From assembly GCA_036897485.1 (NCBI GenBank), contig JAYMTF010000722.1, forward strand, positions 1-31,160: DNA of 31,160 nucleotides, written 5' to 3'. The notes under the pieces were generated by a model. It was given only the letters and a program-made list of their open reading frames with translations, was not told where the DNA came from and searched no databases. Position numbers and translations under genes: made by a program. Positions 11,065-23,982 of the stretch are shown here, piece by piece (position 1 is the stretch's first letter; each line of letters opens with the position of its first letter). The DNA comes from Pelargonium nanum (lineage: Eukaryota; Streptophyta; Magnoliopsida; Geraniales; Geraniaceae).

Positions 11065-14000
11065 TTAGCCATCCACAGGTGTTTTTGCATCACTCTTGGT
11101 GTGATCCAATTTTCGTCGTTTCGCAGACAGCCTGGGCTTCAGCTGCAAGAGCATATATGAGATGATGATGTAAAAACCAGAAATGATGTCAAAGTTCATT
11201 AGTTGATCCTCTTTCTTCACTTCTCTATTACCTTGATGGGAGCAAGGATGGCCAGGTTCACACACACACACACACACACATTATATTGATAATAACAATA
11301 GAATCTGCACTTGTTGTCTGCCACAACGGGCAATAGCTGAAGAAATAAAAGAAATTAGAGTCGTACGTGACATACCATCTCAATATACTTCAGTTGCTTT
11401 AGTACTTGATCAGTTTCCAGCTCCTGCGAAAAAAGAGAAGATAATTGCATCAGAATCTAGCATACAGAAAAGAGGATTTGATAAACGAAAAACATGATCG
11501 GTTTTGAGAATATATACACTACCAGTGCATATATGTTAAGGCAGTCCAAGAACAGATGACAAAACACCTAACTTGGGACAAATAAGCACAATTTGCACCT
11601 GCTTCTTAAGTAACATTTCCAAATTGTATTTTACCATATTGAATTATTGACTACAACAGATTTTAACATTCCAATACATGGTCCTCATATTGTATAACAC
11701 TATATCACACAAGATGTCCATCCTTCAAAAACAATTTAGAGCTGATAGGACCCGAACTAAACCTTATACATCTTACAGCCCACAAAGGTCCAACAGCCAA
11801 TCTTGGAATCACTTCTATGCATTACTGCAGTTCTAATAAACCAGGACAGAATAGCGACCAAAATCAGCACTTTTATTGACGGGTTAACAGAACTGGCTGA
11901 TTCCTATGAAACGGTACTAAGAAATAACGTTGCACAAAACCTTGTGTTACCAAAACAAGTATGAGATAGGTGAACCTCTCTTCAAAAGGAAAATCAACAA
12001 GCATATCAAAACCCTCGTGCTTAAGCAATTTTTAATGACTTTTAACCAAAATCACGCATTTGCAAAAGCGGACATGTATCCATTGCTTTTTTGAGTGAGG
12101 TATCTACAGCTCTTTAAGCACCACACTCATCCCGAATTTTTGCCTAACCAGCAGGATTGGTCATTTACCTTCAGTGTAGGTAAACAACAATCCCATTTCC
12201 CAGTTCCAGGCTTGTTCGAGCAAGGCTAGTAAGGAAATTAATAAGACATAGCTCTTCAAGATTAAAATTTATATTAATTTGGTCCAGTTCTCAAGAAAAA
12301 ACTTTGCCTGGGAAAAGTCAATTCCCAAGAATAATATATGTTTCAACTCACACACTCAAAGAAGGTCTAATTCACCTGAGGCACAGCACAATCAGCATGT
12401 GTTGGATCCCAAAGCACAGAGCAAAAACATTCCCAGTTATCGGTCTGGACTTCAAAAAGAGGAGCCCTGTGAATCCAGATGGAAAAAAAAAATAAACAGA
12501 TAAACAGTTTAGGGGCGTCAAGCATCTTATATTGAATAATAAGACTTCCATGTGATCATATCTGAAAAGTAAATACAGCAGACAGAACAAGAAAATAAAA
12601 GAAAGAGGAAAGTAAACATATAGACTTGCAAATAATTTTTTTGAAGGAAAAACTGCTATACTGAAAATGTGAATTCAGTTTGATTGCGTCTGAAACATTG
12701 TATTTGATTTGAAATTCATGATTTCAATTATGCTCCGTTTGGTTTCTAGGATTTCATTTGAAATTGAGTCAAATTAAATATTTGGATTTAGATTTAGCTA
12801 AAATCCAATAACATTCAATATATGCCTACAACACGGGATTTCAAATGCCATTATATTTGTATTTGATATACAACAATTCAAATTCCAAACTTCAAATGAT
12901 GTATTTAAGAACTTAGATTTACTTTGAAATTCAATTGAAATTCTGGATTTGAGCCAAATTTCAAATGAATTTCAAATTAAATCTAAGTTCCTGAACACAT
13001 CATTTGAAGTTTGGAATTTGATATGTTGTACTTCAAATACAAGTACAGTGTTTGGGAAATCATAGAATTTCAAATAACAAGGTAAGAATTGTCATTTGAA
13101 ATCTCATGTTGTAGGCATGTTTTGAATGCAATTGGATTCGAGCCAAATCCAAATCCAAATTTTAAGGTTATCCAAACACTAATGAAATGATGGTTCCCAC
13201 ACACAACATAAATGGAATTTGAAATCTTGGATTTTACATATAAATATGATGTTTGGTAATTCGTAAAATTTCAAATGACGGGGTATGGTCTTGAATTCTA
13301 CTGAATTTGGGCAAAATCCAAATTCAGATTCTTTTGGCATCCAAGCATTATATTTGGCCCAAATCCAGAATTTCAAATCAAAATCAATGGTCCAAACAGA
13401 CTATAACCATGAAATTATTAGACAGCTTACATAGAAGAGTTCATTTTGATGATCATAATTCATATGAAGTTTAATTAATCAAACAATTTTGCCTATGGTT
13501 GATAGTTAATGTCAAACTATTAGTTAACTTACCCTTTTAACATGAAAAGATTTTATGCATTGTGAGTAAGGGATACCTTCTAAAATTTATCAAGTCACAA
13601 CAATAATAGGTGTCTCAAATTCAAATTAGAACGATGTAGGTGTTCTCAAAGTTAATTCATTTAGTTCACTGTGATAAAAATATGCAATAAATAGCTAAGC
13701 TTTACCAAGGAGCCTGACTTTGTATGCACATTTAGAATAAATAGTGTAGAGAAGGAAAGAAAACCTCACATAGCAAGTCATATTAGAGATTTGCACAAAA
13801 TTTCTAACTACTCAACTGTCTTCAAGAAGTTTGAAATTGAGCTTGTACAGAAAAACTTTTCAGAACACAGTCCATGTTTAGATCATTTCCAACTGTTCCA
13901 CACCCAATAATATAAAATAAATTAGAATGAATATGTCTTAACATGAGGTTCAACCCTACACTAGCACCTCTTTCCTCCCTCAAGGCCCGGGGGAATTGCA

Positions 14001-17000
14001 TTGTCCTTGCTAACGGCTGATACTTATATTCTATGACAACTTTAGAGGCTAGAAGGATTTACTCCATCTCAAAAACAGTTATCATGGAGACCCACAAAGT
14101 GACAAGTGACAAGCTGTTGGACAAAAACGTTTTCCCCCACCCGGCGAGACTTCATAAACCACTTCAACTATGTTTTCCCCACAGGCTATACATGATAAAT
14201 TAATTAGTATATCATATTTAATTGATCTGTCAAATTCATGGCAACCCAGAGATGCCAAGAAAGTTCTTCCATAAACATTTGTAATCAGATTATAAACACT
14301 CAAGATATAACCTTTTTTTTTTATCAGTGAGCTATACAACAGGGGGGTATGATAAAAATTGTGATTCAAAAGCATAGAAGTGTGAACATAAGAACTCAAA
14401 ATAGAAAATCTTTTAAATTACCTGCGCCACTTTCCACAGATAGTTCCATTGTCAGATCCTGGACCGTCTCTAACCTCTCGACATTGAAGCCAGTTACCTA
14501 TGGGGCAGCGCCTAGGATGCTGATCAGAAGTCTGCTGCTGAAACAAAACATCAGAGTCATATTTACAGATAGAAATCCCACTTCAAATAGAAACAGTACC
14601 TGTAAGATTGTACACAAATTGGGCCTTACAAGTTTCATACTGTCAAAAGGATCCATTTCCAATGACTCAATAATTGTATCAATATCACTGCATTAAATCA
14701 AATTAATACGTTAAAGTGACACCAATAATGAGTTTGGTAGAGAAACAACAAAAATTACGAACACCACGTTAGACATGCACGGAAAATAATGAAAGCACAC
14801 ATAGTAACAGAATATATTAAGTGAAAAGGAACAGGAGATATCCAATCCAAATAAAGAAAGAAGCAAGTGCTACAAGAACAAACAAAAAGGTATGTAACAT
14901 TGCTAATCTAATATCCACTCAACCATTCACAAGAGCAATCAAACTCAGTATTGTTCGAGTGTTTGCTCCCCCCAAAAAAAAAAATTCTTGTAGTTCTGAT
15001 GGTTCTCAAAGCTGAGCTAAAATGCTTTCACATTTCAAGTTCAATATTTTTATTCACTGATGGAATCATATTGGAGTAGCTTTCTACACGGATTGGCTCC
15101 AAACTAATCTATAACCAAATCGTCAACTAGCAAAAACTTAATCCGAGAACACAAGCCAGTAAGAGATGCATAGATTACTGAGACAACATGATGACTGTTT
15201 GCACACACACACACACAACTGTCCATATTGGAGCCTGCAACATTAATCATAGATCACCCCAACCCTTCCATAAGTTGGCACCTTCATCTTTTAGGAAACT
15301 AAACATTTCCCAATTTCACTTGATAACTTGATACAGAACTGCTACACTATATGGCCAACTCAAGGAAATTTAGCAAGGTTTGCAACTATGACCAAACAAA
15401 GAACTTGTGTTTAAACCAACATCAACTCATATATAGAGCTTACAAGGGACTTGATAGAACCATTAACTCAGGCACTATAGACGAAGAATGAGAGAAATAT
15501 TTTACCACTAAGATGCCTTAAAAAGGAAAGGAAACAAAGGAACATTCAGTGGTAAACATTACAAAGAATTATAGCTACATGTACCATAGCACTGTAACCT
15601 ATCCAAAAGACAGATATATCCTCTCCAACAAGAACCAAAGCATGTCAATAAATCATAAAAGGGAAGTACCAACAACCAAATCTACTGAGGGAAGCAGGAA
15701 GCTCATTAGCACAAAATCCATTCAATCTATTCCTAGGGCCCGCCCCCTTCTAAAAGTTGGCTACCTCCAATCCTTATGAACATATAATTGCAGAGTATTC
15801 TTGGATACACGTATTATATTATCAAACTAAAACTAGCTGAACCTACCTTCTAATTTACATCCATTCACACACACAAAAATAAAATTGAAACATCTGGTGC
15901 TAGTTCACCCAAAGCAGGATACTAGGAGAAATGTAAATATAATCTTGACGGTCATTTTAAATAATGAGAACACAAAACAGTAATTGTAAGTATATAAAAA
16001 GTATAGGGAATGCAACCCAAATCTTCCACACTCACTACGATTAACTATAAAAGTTAGCACCACAACAAAGTAAATTGACTTCAGCGTTTAACCATCACTT
16101 TACATTATAATGAAACATGAAAGTGTAGAACCTATATTTATATGTTCATATAGTTAATCATGTTAACAATCTTATAAAGATAATGGATTTACGATACCAG
16201 GGGACTAGATTATACAAAGGGAACATACTTGTTAATGGGACCCTCCCATGCAGGAACTTCAGCTTGGTAACCTTTTCCAACTCGAACATCTGATATATAG
16301 GGCTCAGTATCTTCCAACATCAATGCTATAGGATCTGCTTCACAATTAGATGATGTACTTCTATATCTGCCCATTTCACTCGTGATACTTGGGAATTTTT
16401 TATTAATAGTATCATTTATAATTCCCCGTTTCTTTGTTACACATGAATGACAAAACCACTCATCAACTGGTATTATCTTTATACGCGGGATGTAGCAAGA
16501 CAGATGAAATGCATCTTCACAATTATCGCAAATTAGCATCTTCGATGTTGTTTCTGAATGACTACAAATTTTGCATGACCGATAACAGCTGCTACTACTA
16601 CATATACCACCATCTTCAGAAGAGGCACAAATCTTGGGAGGCCAAACTTTTTCGAGCAGGCCCTGCCTTCTTAGAATAGCGATAAAGAGATCTTTTCCGG
16701 TTAGATCTTTTCCAATGGCATCGACAACAAGCATGCTAGAAGAGGAACATTCACCAGCATCATCTATTTCTATCTTCTCAGTAGTAGCTGAAATGAGCTC
16801 CAAATTCGACTTTGATGATGAGCAACTATCATTTACACTGTCAACATCTACTATCTTCGGCAGACCATTGTTGGGCACTTTATCAGTACCATGCTCCTCC
16901 CCGACTGAGGATTTATTGGTTGATTCAAATCGTAGAACATCAGGTTCTCTATTGCATGTAAGAGGCAAAATAGGAGCACCAATAGCTACAATTTCATGCT

Positions 17001-19029
17001 GAACCTGTGAGCCCATGTGTTGCTCCGTAGTGCCCCCCAAAGGAGCTTCTGAACTAACAGCAGATAGAGAATCAGCACTTCTCTTTGTCTTTGCCAGTGT
17101 ATCCGCTGAAAGAATTGCAACAGAGTTTCCTCGTTGCTTCCTTCTTCTATATACAAGATTAGGTGCACAACTCTCAGACATATTACTGACAGATGATAAC
17201 TGGGAACAACTTATCGGAATATTTAAAAACGATGAATCATCAGCCTTCTTTTTCCCCTCAGTGATTGAAGGAGCTTTCTGGCAATCATCAGTTTCACTGC
17301 ATTTTGGACACATCTGCCAAGTTCCAGCACCACACATCTAATCACATAAAAACGCTTGTTTACCAGGGTCAGACACATAAAATATAGCCTCATTAACTGA
17401 ACTAGGAAAGAAACTCTGTAATTTTCACCTGACTGAACTTTATTGAGCTTGAAGTATATTCCTTTTAAACTCTCAAGTGCAACAAATTAACTCCTTGTTA
17501 TGTTCATGAAGTGATGACCCAAGTGAACATATAACCAAAGCTCAATATTGCCCATCCATTGCCAGCACAGAGCTTCCTGATTATCGAAGGATAAACAAAA
17601 CAAATGGTCTGTAACGAACCAAATAACAGCATTCAATCTTGATTTGTTTCTTAAAATAATTTTTCATTCCAACAAAATATCAAAAGATGACACTTGAAAT
17701 TTAATCAACCACACCATCCATATTTATAAAGGACAACTTATTTAATGCACACCTTTGCCACCTACTCTTGAGTAGGATATCAACACTAACACAGCAAAAG
17801 ATAAAAGATACAATAGAACAAGGGAAATCAATTATCAATATATGAGAACAATTGTTTATGCACCATAAGTCCATAGAGCAATGGTCTAGTTTTCTTATCT
17901 AAACAGACATGTCTAGTTTCTTTAAGATAATCATGCACTTTGTTTAAACCAAACTTACAAGACTTCCTCTAATTTGCAAGGGAGAGATGCATGTTGACAA
18001 ACAATTCTTGGACCTACTTCCTGCAGTTTGTACTTCCTCAAGCCTCTTACTTCACTTACCACTTTTCTGCTCTTTATATAAGACAACAATAACAAATGAA
18101 TAAACCACAAGAGTGTCTACTTGCATGAATGTCTACACCTTTTACACAACAAACAAAAAAATTGTATCCAGTTTAAAATTTTAAAACAAAAAAAATGTTG
18201 TTATAATTATCCTCTCATTTATGGAATATAGATCCTACTGGGTGAAGGATACACGGATAGCAATAACAGGAAGCTATACCACCGTTCCCAATGAAGAATA
18301 TCAGTGATATGCCATTTGAGCAAAATATCAAATCCACAACCTTAAAGAAACCAAAAACATACACGTATGTTAAACATAACCATACAATTTTCAGACCCCA
18401 AATTAATCATCCAAAAATTCCAGCCTCATACTTGTCCTATATATCTTCAGGTTAAAGGAAGAAAATGTGCCAGGCATCTCACCTCAAACCTATTAATGGA
18501 CTTTCCCTCTATTAACCAACCTTGAAAATCATCAAGGAGACAAGTGCAAGGCACCATCTTCATCATATCATTCATTCTCATGGATGATAATGCTTAGCTC
18601 TTGATTAAAATAGAGAGACCCCAATTCCTTAAAGGCAGGGTAAAGTAACAAGCTAGCTCATATCATTGTTTAATCAGACAACGACTGATGGTTGTGTAGG
18701 TAAGAACAACATGCCCACCTCTAGGCATCAAACAAAGTTTATGTTCTTATATAAATCAGTTCAAAGGTTTATTTAGATCTGAGTTGCACCTAAACTTTTT
18801 TTGTCTTAGATGATCAAAGACTGTTTAGGACTTATTCACCCACCCCTGACCCTAAAAATAACAAGTGATTGGAATCTTAACAATCTATGTCACTAGAACC
18901 TCATGTGAAATTTACATCAATGCATCAATTGAAGGCAAATTCAACAATTACCTTAAACAACGCTCCTTCAAATGCAAGAATTGCTTCCTGATCTGATGTA
19001 AAACAGCACTGAATCCTCACACCAGTAGA
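11065..19029 (-). CDS. PHD-finger protein with C-terminal CW-like Cys/Trp domain (EHD3-like), 5' end unresolved
   Basis: Exons in transcript order: 19029-18952 (26 codons, possible), 17337-16229, 14687-14600, 14537-14422, 12466-12376, 11423-11376 and 11142-11065. All have GT-AG borders and are phase-consistent. From the ATG at 17337 the product is 509 aa. A C-x2-C pair (Cys10, Cys13) opens it, then Ser-rich sequence follows. A C4HC3 PHD finger spans 255-299 (Cys255, 258, 270, 273, His278, Cys281, 296, 299). At 414-469 are NWLQC, ICGKWRRAP, DNWECF and ADCAVPQE, matching the CW-finger order W.QC / C.KWR.LP / W.C / C..PEE but with 14 residues between the first two Cys. A basic tail follows. PHD and CW folds read histone-H3 tails, so a nuclear chromatin-reader role is inferred. 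Resemblance to rice EHD3 is from memory of the PHD pattern. No ATG precedes the 19029 exon in frame. Confidence 0.85.
11259..11280. repeat. (CA)11 microsatellite
   Basis: Perfect dinucleotide run inside the last intron of the minus-strand PHD gene (11143-11375). A shorter run of the same type lies at about 15200-15217 in another intron. Confidence 0.9.
12731..13405. mobile_element. Inverted-repeat (fold-back/MITE-like) element in PHD-gene intron
   Basis: A left arm (about 12778-12946) is the imperfect reverse complement of a right arm (about 12954-13163). For example, TATGCCTACAACAC near 12821 pairs with ATGTTGTAGGCATG near 13105, and ACTTCAAATGATG near 12890 pairs with CATCATTTGAAGT near 12998. 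The centre is only about 7 bases, so a long hairpin could form. The right arm carries an extra block of about 45 bases (near 13042-13088) that is repeated in diverged form at about 13245-13295. The outer ends read CTCCGTTTGG on the left and CCAAACAGAC on the right, resembling weak terminal inverted repeats. No transposase is encoded. The superfamily is not assigned. Confidence 0.75.
14688..16228 (-). other. Intron of the PHD gene (about 1.5 kb)
   Basis: Between the long PHD-finger exon (donor AACAA|GTATGT at 16229/16228) and the next exon (acceptor TTAATGCAG|TG at 14688/14687). Only AT-rich sequence and a short CA run were seen. Confidence 0.6.
17338..18951 (-). other. Intron of the PHD gene (about 1.6 kb)
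   Basis: Bounded by donor TTTAAG|GTAATT (18952/18951) and acceptor GTGATTAG|ATG (17338/17337). No transposon or extra exon was recognised. A short minus-strand frame near 18580-18510, ending before GGTTGGT, was considered too weak to call an exon. Confidence 0.5.
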
Positions 19030-22000
19030 CTGCCGTGAGAAAATAAAGGTGGAGGGAACAAGTTGTTAAGACTTACGAAAGGGATGACCACAGCTGCAAA
19101 GAAAATTAGAAGAAAACAATATAAATAACAGAGAATTTACTCAATCATTAAGTTAGATCAAGATACCAAATTTCATAAAAATGAAACTCTCATTAATTCC
19201 AAAACCGTTTACTTTTTTAATACTTTCTTATATTTAGTAACTTGACACCCTCAAGAAACTAGACTAACCCAAACAGAATTCAGATAGGCATCAACTTGAC
19301 CTAAATAGAAGAAAAAAAACCAACCAAATAGAATTCATTAGTCTAAGGTAGTCATACAAATCTTCACCTATCAAATAACGTCTAAAGCTATAAGGTCTTG
19401 CCTCTTTATGGAATAACACAAATAAAGGCTAACATAACACTGCATGACTCTCAAGTCCCAACACAACTTAAAGCCACCCAATATGGCATTAAGTCTCACA
19501 TAAAAAAATCCCAACAATGCAAACCTTGAATTAAACAACCATCAACTATCTTCTCTTTCAATTTGTACACATACTGCAGTAATGTGCATCTATGAACCAG
19601 GGTACAGGTACGGGTACGAGTACCAAGTATGACTATTTTTCATAAAACTTAGGTATGTGCATATAAATGGCACTTCCAATTAAAAATTACAAGCATCCAG
19701 ACTAAAATTAACACCACATTAAATATAAAACCATATTTTCAAAAATTACATAAGAAAGAACTGAACATGCCATTAAAATTGGGGGTTGAGAAGATGAAAT
19801 ACAAGGACAGACATGATTTTACAATAAGATTTAAGCATAGTTACATCTTACATGGATCACTGGACGAAAATGGGGTTCTAGAAGTGGAACAATACGGGTA
19901 GGCTAATTCGGAACGAAAATGTTTTAGTTGAACGCGAAATATACGTCCGGAACATCAAACTTTTTTTAATACATATAATAAAAGAGAATTAAGAATTTGA
20001 GCTAGACTTTTTTTGGCTCAAGCTAAGACAAACCAATTAGAAGATGAAACACATTAAAAATTACCAATTCCCACACCTCCAATGCATTTGTAGGAGCGGA
20101 GCGACCCGCTGGATCCAAAATTTTAATGACTTGTGATAACCTCATTGGTGGCTTAGCCTTAGCCAAAAAACTTAAGGCTTATAATCCCCATACTCTATAT
20201 AAAATATTAGTAATAAATTAACTATTGATTGTTTAAATCATTAATTATATTGAAAGAATTAATTTACATTGAACTAAATTAGAGACAATGTTGATTTTAG
20301 TAAGTAACGTTAATTTAAATATAATAATTTCAGTGAAGTAACTTTTTTTGGCAAAAAGTAAATTAACTTTTACATAAAAAAACAAATAAATTATTAAGAT
20401 ACTTAACCCTAAAATCAAAACAGCCCCTAATCTATTCAACATCTCAGAGCATCCATGACTCCTTCTCAAGGAATTCCATGACTTATTCTTCTCTTCTTTT
20501 CACACTGCCTCCACAGTTCTTTTTTCATCTTTTCTTCCTGAACAATTGGTCTTTCACTCCTCTTTTCTCCTCATAGTCGTTGGAGAGCGAGAACATGGTC
20601 AACGCAACATTGATTTGCCACGATAAAGAAGCCCAGGTTTCTTGTTGGAACGCCTAATCTAGCATTCCGGCTCACTGCTGTTCCACGTTTTGGAATGAAC
20701 ATTCCGGATCGGGAATTCTGGTAACTATAGATCTTTTACATATTTTAGGGCCTATTTTCTTTTATTGAAACTTCACAATACACTATTTTTAAAGTATTCA
20801 AGAAGTACCCAAATATATTTGACCATACAAAAAATATGGTTCACTAATTTTAGGTAACTACTCGGTACCAGTAGCCGGAAGGGTAGTATCCTAAAAATAC
20901 TTGTGTTTTATATATGAGCACCATTTCCCATTAGCTTTAGTTTTGACTAGCATGTCAAATTTTGAGAACTTAGATTATGAGTGGATAGAAAGTAGGAAAT
21001 TGTGTGAGTGAAAATGGAAGCGGCATTTGAGAAGGAAAGAATTGCAAAATAGGTAGATAGTTAAAGGATTGTGGGTGAGGTAATTTTATAAGAATCTTTT
21101 TTTTTTTCTTTTTATGAGTTTGTTATATTCTAAGAAAAAATATAAAGACGGCGGCAGTAACCAAAGCATTTCCCATACACAATTGAGGTTGGCTACATGA
21201 ATCCTTTAACGAAACTCATTAGGATCTTCCACTCCAATTCTTATCTATTACATCCTATCTAGTGTTATCTCCTCCATTAAGTCATGCATGCTTCATCACG
21301 TCATTTCTTTATTTCTTTTCATGTTAACTTAGGTCTAACCCTACCTATCTCTACCACTTTTAGTATTTCGTAATTAAATTCTCTCACATTTCTCATTTGA
21401 TCACTAAATTACTACGGTGCACATATCCAAACCACTTTAGGCAATTTTCCTTTGTCTTATCATGAATTGACGCTCCCTCAACTCTTGCTAGGATAACTTC
21501 ATTCATGGTATTACACTTCCTAATTTATCACAAAGCCACCTATGCATTCTCTGCCCTGATACCCTCGTATTATTTATGGCTTTGAAGCCCAAGATTCAGT
21601 GTCATAGAGCATAGTTTGAATACAGCTGACCTATCAAAAAATTTCTTTAACTTTAGAAGCCCTCGTCCACTTCAACCAACCCACACTAATCCTATTTCTT
21701 ATATTTTCTTCAATCTTTTCGTTCTTTTGAATTTAAAATACACAATAAACATTTTATCATATAAGGTTAGTCCTAATATAAGCACCTCACAAGAAAAAGG
21801 CAAGTTAGGGCAATTAAGTTAGAGACTAACATTGTAGCAAAGTAGGTTTTCAATGTTTCTTTTACAAAGTGTAAATACATAATGCAATAAAGATGGAATT
21901 AAATGCTATATTATCACATGATAATACGGAACTCTATTGATTACAATATATATTCAGATTCCTCCGAGCGACTTGGAAGTGCAAAATCACATCTATAGCG

Positions 22001-22421
22001 CAAATCTAGGATGAAATCTTAGTGGGGAACAGAAATTCCTTTATAGGGCAACAGCAACATAATTAAATAATGTCAATTTACGAGTCTCACCGTTACTACA
22101 AGTTTCAATCCAAGCTTTTAGGGTTTTGAGACTGTCATTCAGTGGCCAATTTATTCTTAAAACTAGTTGAAATTACATGCAATTAGGGTTTTCTGATACA
22201 GACCACAATCCAATCAGGTCCTAAGTTTTACAAAATGCCAATATCAAATTTTCTCTCCGAGAACAACATGACCCACAAACCAAAACACTAAATTCATGAT
22301 ATAAAAAATCCCAGAAAACCCAACATTAATGCGCAGATTGTGATGGTAAGCAAAATACAACAAAAATGGCAATGCAAATTTACTGTAATTGATACAAGAA
22401 AGTGAACAAAAAGCGTTTTAC
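19030..22421 (-). other. 5' intron region of the PHD gene, mostly unassigned
   Basis: Lies between the inferred leader exon (donor GATAAG|GTAAAA) and the exon at 19029-18952. A further acceptor (TTCTTTGCAG, exon start 19093) would extend that exon upstream but brings an in-frame TAA. The segment 19590-20890 contains GC-richer patches (for example near 19605, 19860, 20100 and 20690) that look like old transposon debris, but no domain could be read. An RTE-type LINE remnant is listed separately. Confidence 0.45.
21180..21710 (-). pseudogene. RTE-type LINE reverse-transcriptase C-terminal remnant
   Basis: Minus-strand reading gives GWLKWTRASKVKEIF near 21680, then MLYDTESWAS near 21610, NCLKWFGYVHR near 21440 and RIHVANL near 21200. 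These follow the order of conserved blocks at the C-terminus of plant RTE-clade non-LTR reverse transcriptases (LYG.ECW, R..WFGH, R..W...IHVADP). Many stops and frame changes show it is inactive. It sits in the same orientation as the host PHD gene, within its 5' intron. Confidence 0.7.
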
Positions 22422-22605
22422 CTTATCAGATACCGAAAAAATAACCAGAAACCCCCAAACAGAACCCGCTAGAGGAAGGGTTTCTGCGAATGAGACCCAA
22501 ATTTGTTCCTCTTCTTTTTGTGAGACCCAAATGGCAACTTTCAGGTCTCTTCAATTGCTCTCAGACCAAATTTATGTCTCTCTCTCTAGAAAACTGTGTG
22601 TGTCT
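22422..22605 (-). other. Inferred 5' leader exon of the PHD gene
   Basis: On the minus strand this stretch is GA/CT-rich, contains no ATG, and ends in a good donor (CTGATAAG|GTAAAA at 22422/22421). That fits a non-coding first exon. The 5' boundary is a guess from the TATA-like site upstream. Confidence 0.45.
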
Positions 22606-22627
22606 CTCTCTAGGGACTTTAATAAAA

Positions 22628-22640
22628 AAAAATTATAAAA
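22628..22640 (-). promoter_or_regulatory. TATA-like element, PHD gene
   Basis: The minus strand reads TTTTATAATT about 30 bases before the inferred start of the GA-rich leader. It lies in an A/T run, so it may be chance. Confidence 0.3.
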
Positions 22641-23982
22641 CAAACTGTCTCTCTATGTGACTCTGTTTCTCTTTTGTAACTCCTCTTCTGTTCCTTGTGG
22701 TTTTGTGTGTTTGTGATTGCTAGGTACAATGCTTCTCAAAGTGACACACAACAAGTAAACAATACTTCAATGCTCCATCCAAAATATTCTTTATTTATGA
22801 TTCATTGAAATTTCTTGAATATTCTAAAGTAAAGGGAACAAGGGTGTGTTAGTCGCAATATTAACGACTGAGACTTGTGCGAGATTAAATTTAATTGAAA
22901 TCGAGCGACGCAGTAGATCTATAAATTTATTAAGATGAATAGATGTATTGTTTAATAACATACTGTATACATACTCTTTTTAAATTCAACAAATAATTTA
23001 TTAGTTGAGATTTTTTCTCTCAAATTAATATTCATAAATGTAATTACTATTATTAATAAATTATGACCCATTTAATGTAAGATATCAATTTAATTGTGGA
23101 TTAGAGATACAATCTTATTGAGAAATCCATGTACATAGGATTACCATATACAATGAATTGTAGTTTTGAAATGTTCCATGGCTACAAATTCCTATATACT
23201 GATGTTGTTTTAAAATCCTGACTAAACAGTCTTTTATATACATATATATGGAAATGGTTGGAACGGAAAAGAGTTTGGAAAATATAAGCGAGAATATAAA
23301 GATCGAAGACAATCTTAATGTACACTTAACTATGAATGGAAAATTACACCATCTTTTCTTTCTTTTTTTCTTTTTCTTTTTTCGATCTAAAATCCAAATT
23401 GTCCTCAAAGTAACATGTTTAAGTTTATTTCGTAGGCAACTGACAGATACAAAATGGTTCTAGTCCAGACTCCAAAGCTAAGAGCTTGATAATGTAGACA
23501 TAATCAATTTTAAAAGGACATCTAACTTAAATATAGTGTATTGATTTATCTACATGTATGATGTGATCTCATTCATAATACTATGTTGAAAAGTATAAAA
23601 TGACAATTATGGTTTCATTAATTTACATCACATTACAGCATATCCACATTGGCCAAACCAAAAGCCATTGATTCTATGAAACCAGGAACAACACCTCTCC
23701 ATCTGCAAAACCCTTTCAACATCACCGAAAAAATGCACGACACAAAAAAGAGCTATAGCAAACTCATGCCCAATGACTATAAAAATGACTCTATGAACGT
23801 GTCTCACCACATCGAGATTAAGAAGTGAGCAAGAAAAGAATCAGATATTTCAAAAAATATTATTTAGATTTTAAGGAGTGAGCCAAAATCGTGTTTGGGT
23901 GTGCAAGTTATATAAACAAGTTCAGAAACTTTGATAATAATGATTTCATCCAAAATCAATATATTATGGATCTAAGATATGA
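22641..23982. other. Intergenic, AT-rich
   Basis: No gene or recognisable domain found. A minus-strand open frame near 23628-23810 has no family motif. A pyrimidine run lies at about 23352-23382. Confidence 0.4.

Noticed and set aside
16434..17341. Several plus-strand frames up to 122 residues
   Set aside because: They are antisense to the long PHD-finger exon and have no domain signal.
18510..18590. Possible extra minus-strand exon (several ATGs, then a GGTTGGT donor-like site)
   Set aside because: It lies downstream of an exon that already joins in phase with the next one, and lacks a convincing acceptor.
23628..23810. 60-residue minus-strand frame rich in hydrophobic residues
   Set aside because: No motif, no splice partners and no start context; likely chance in intergenic DNA.
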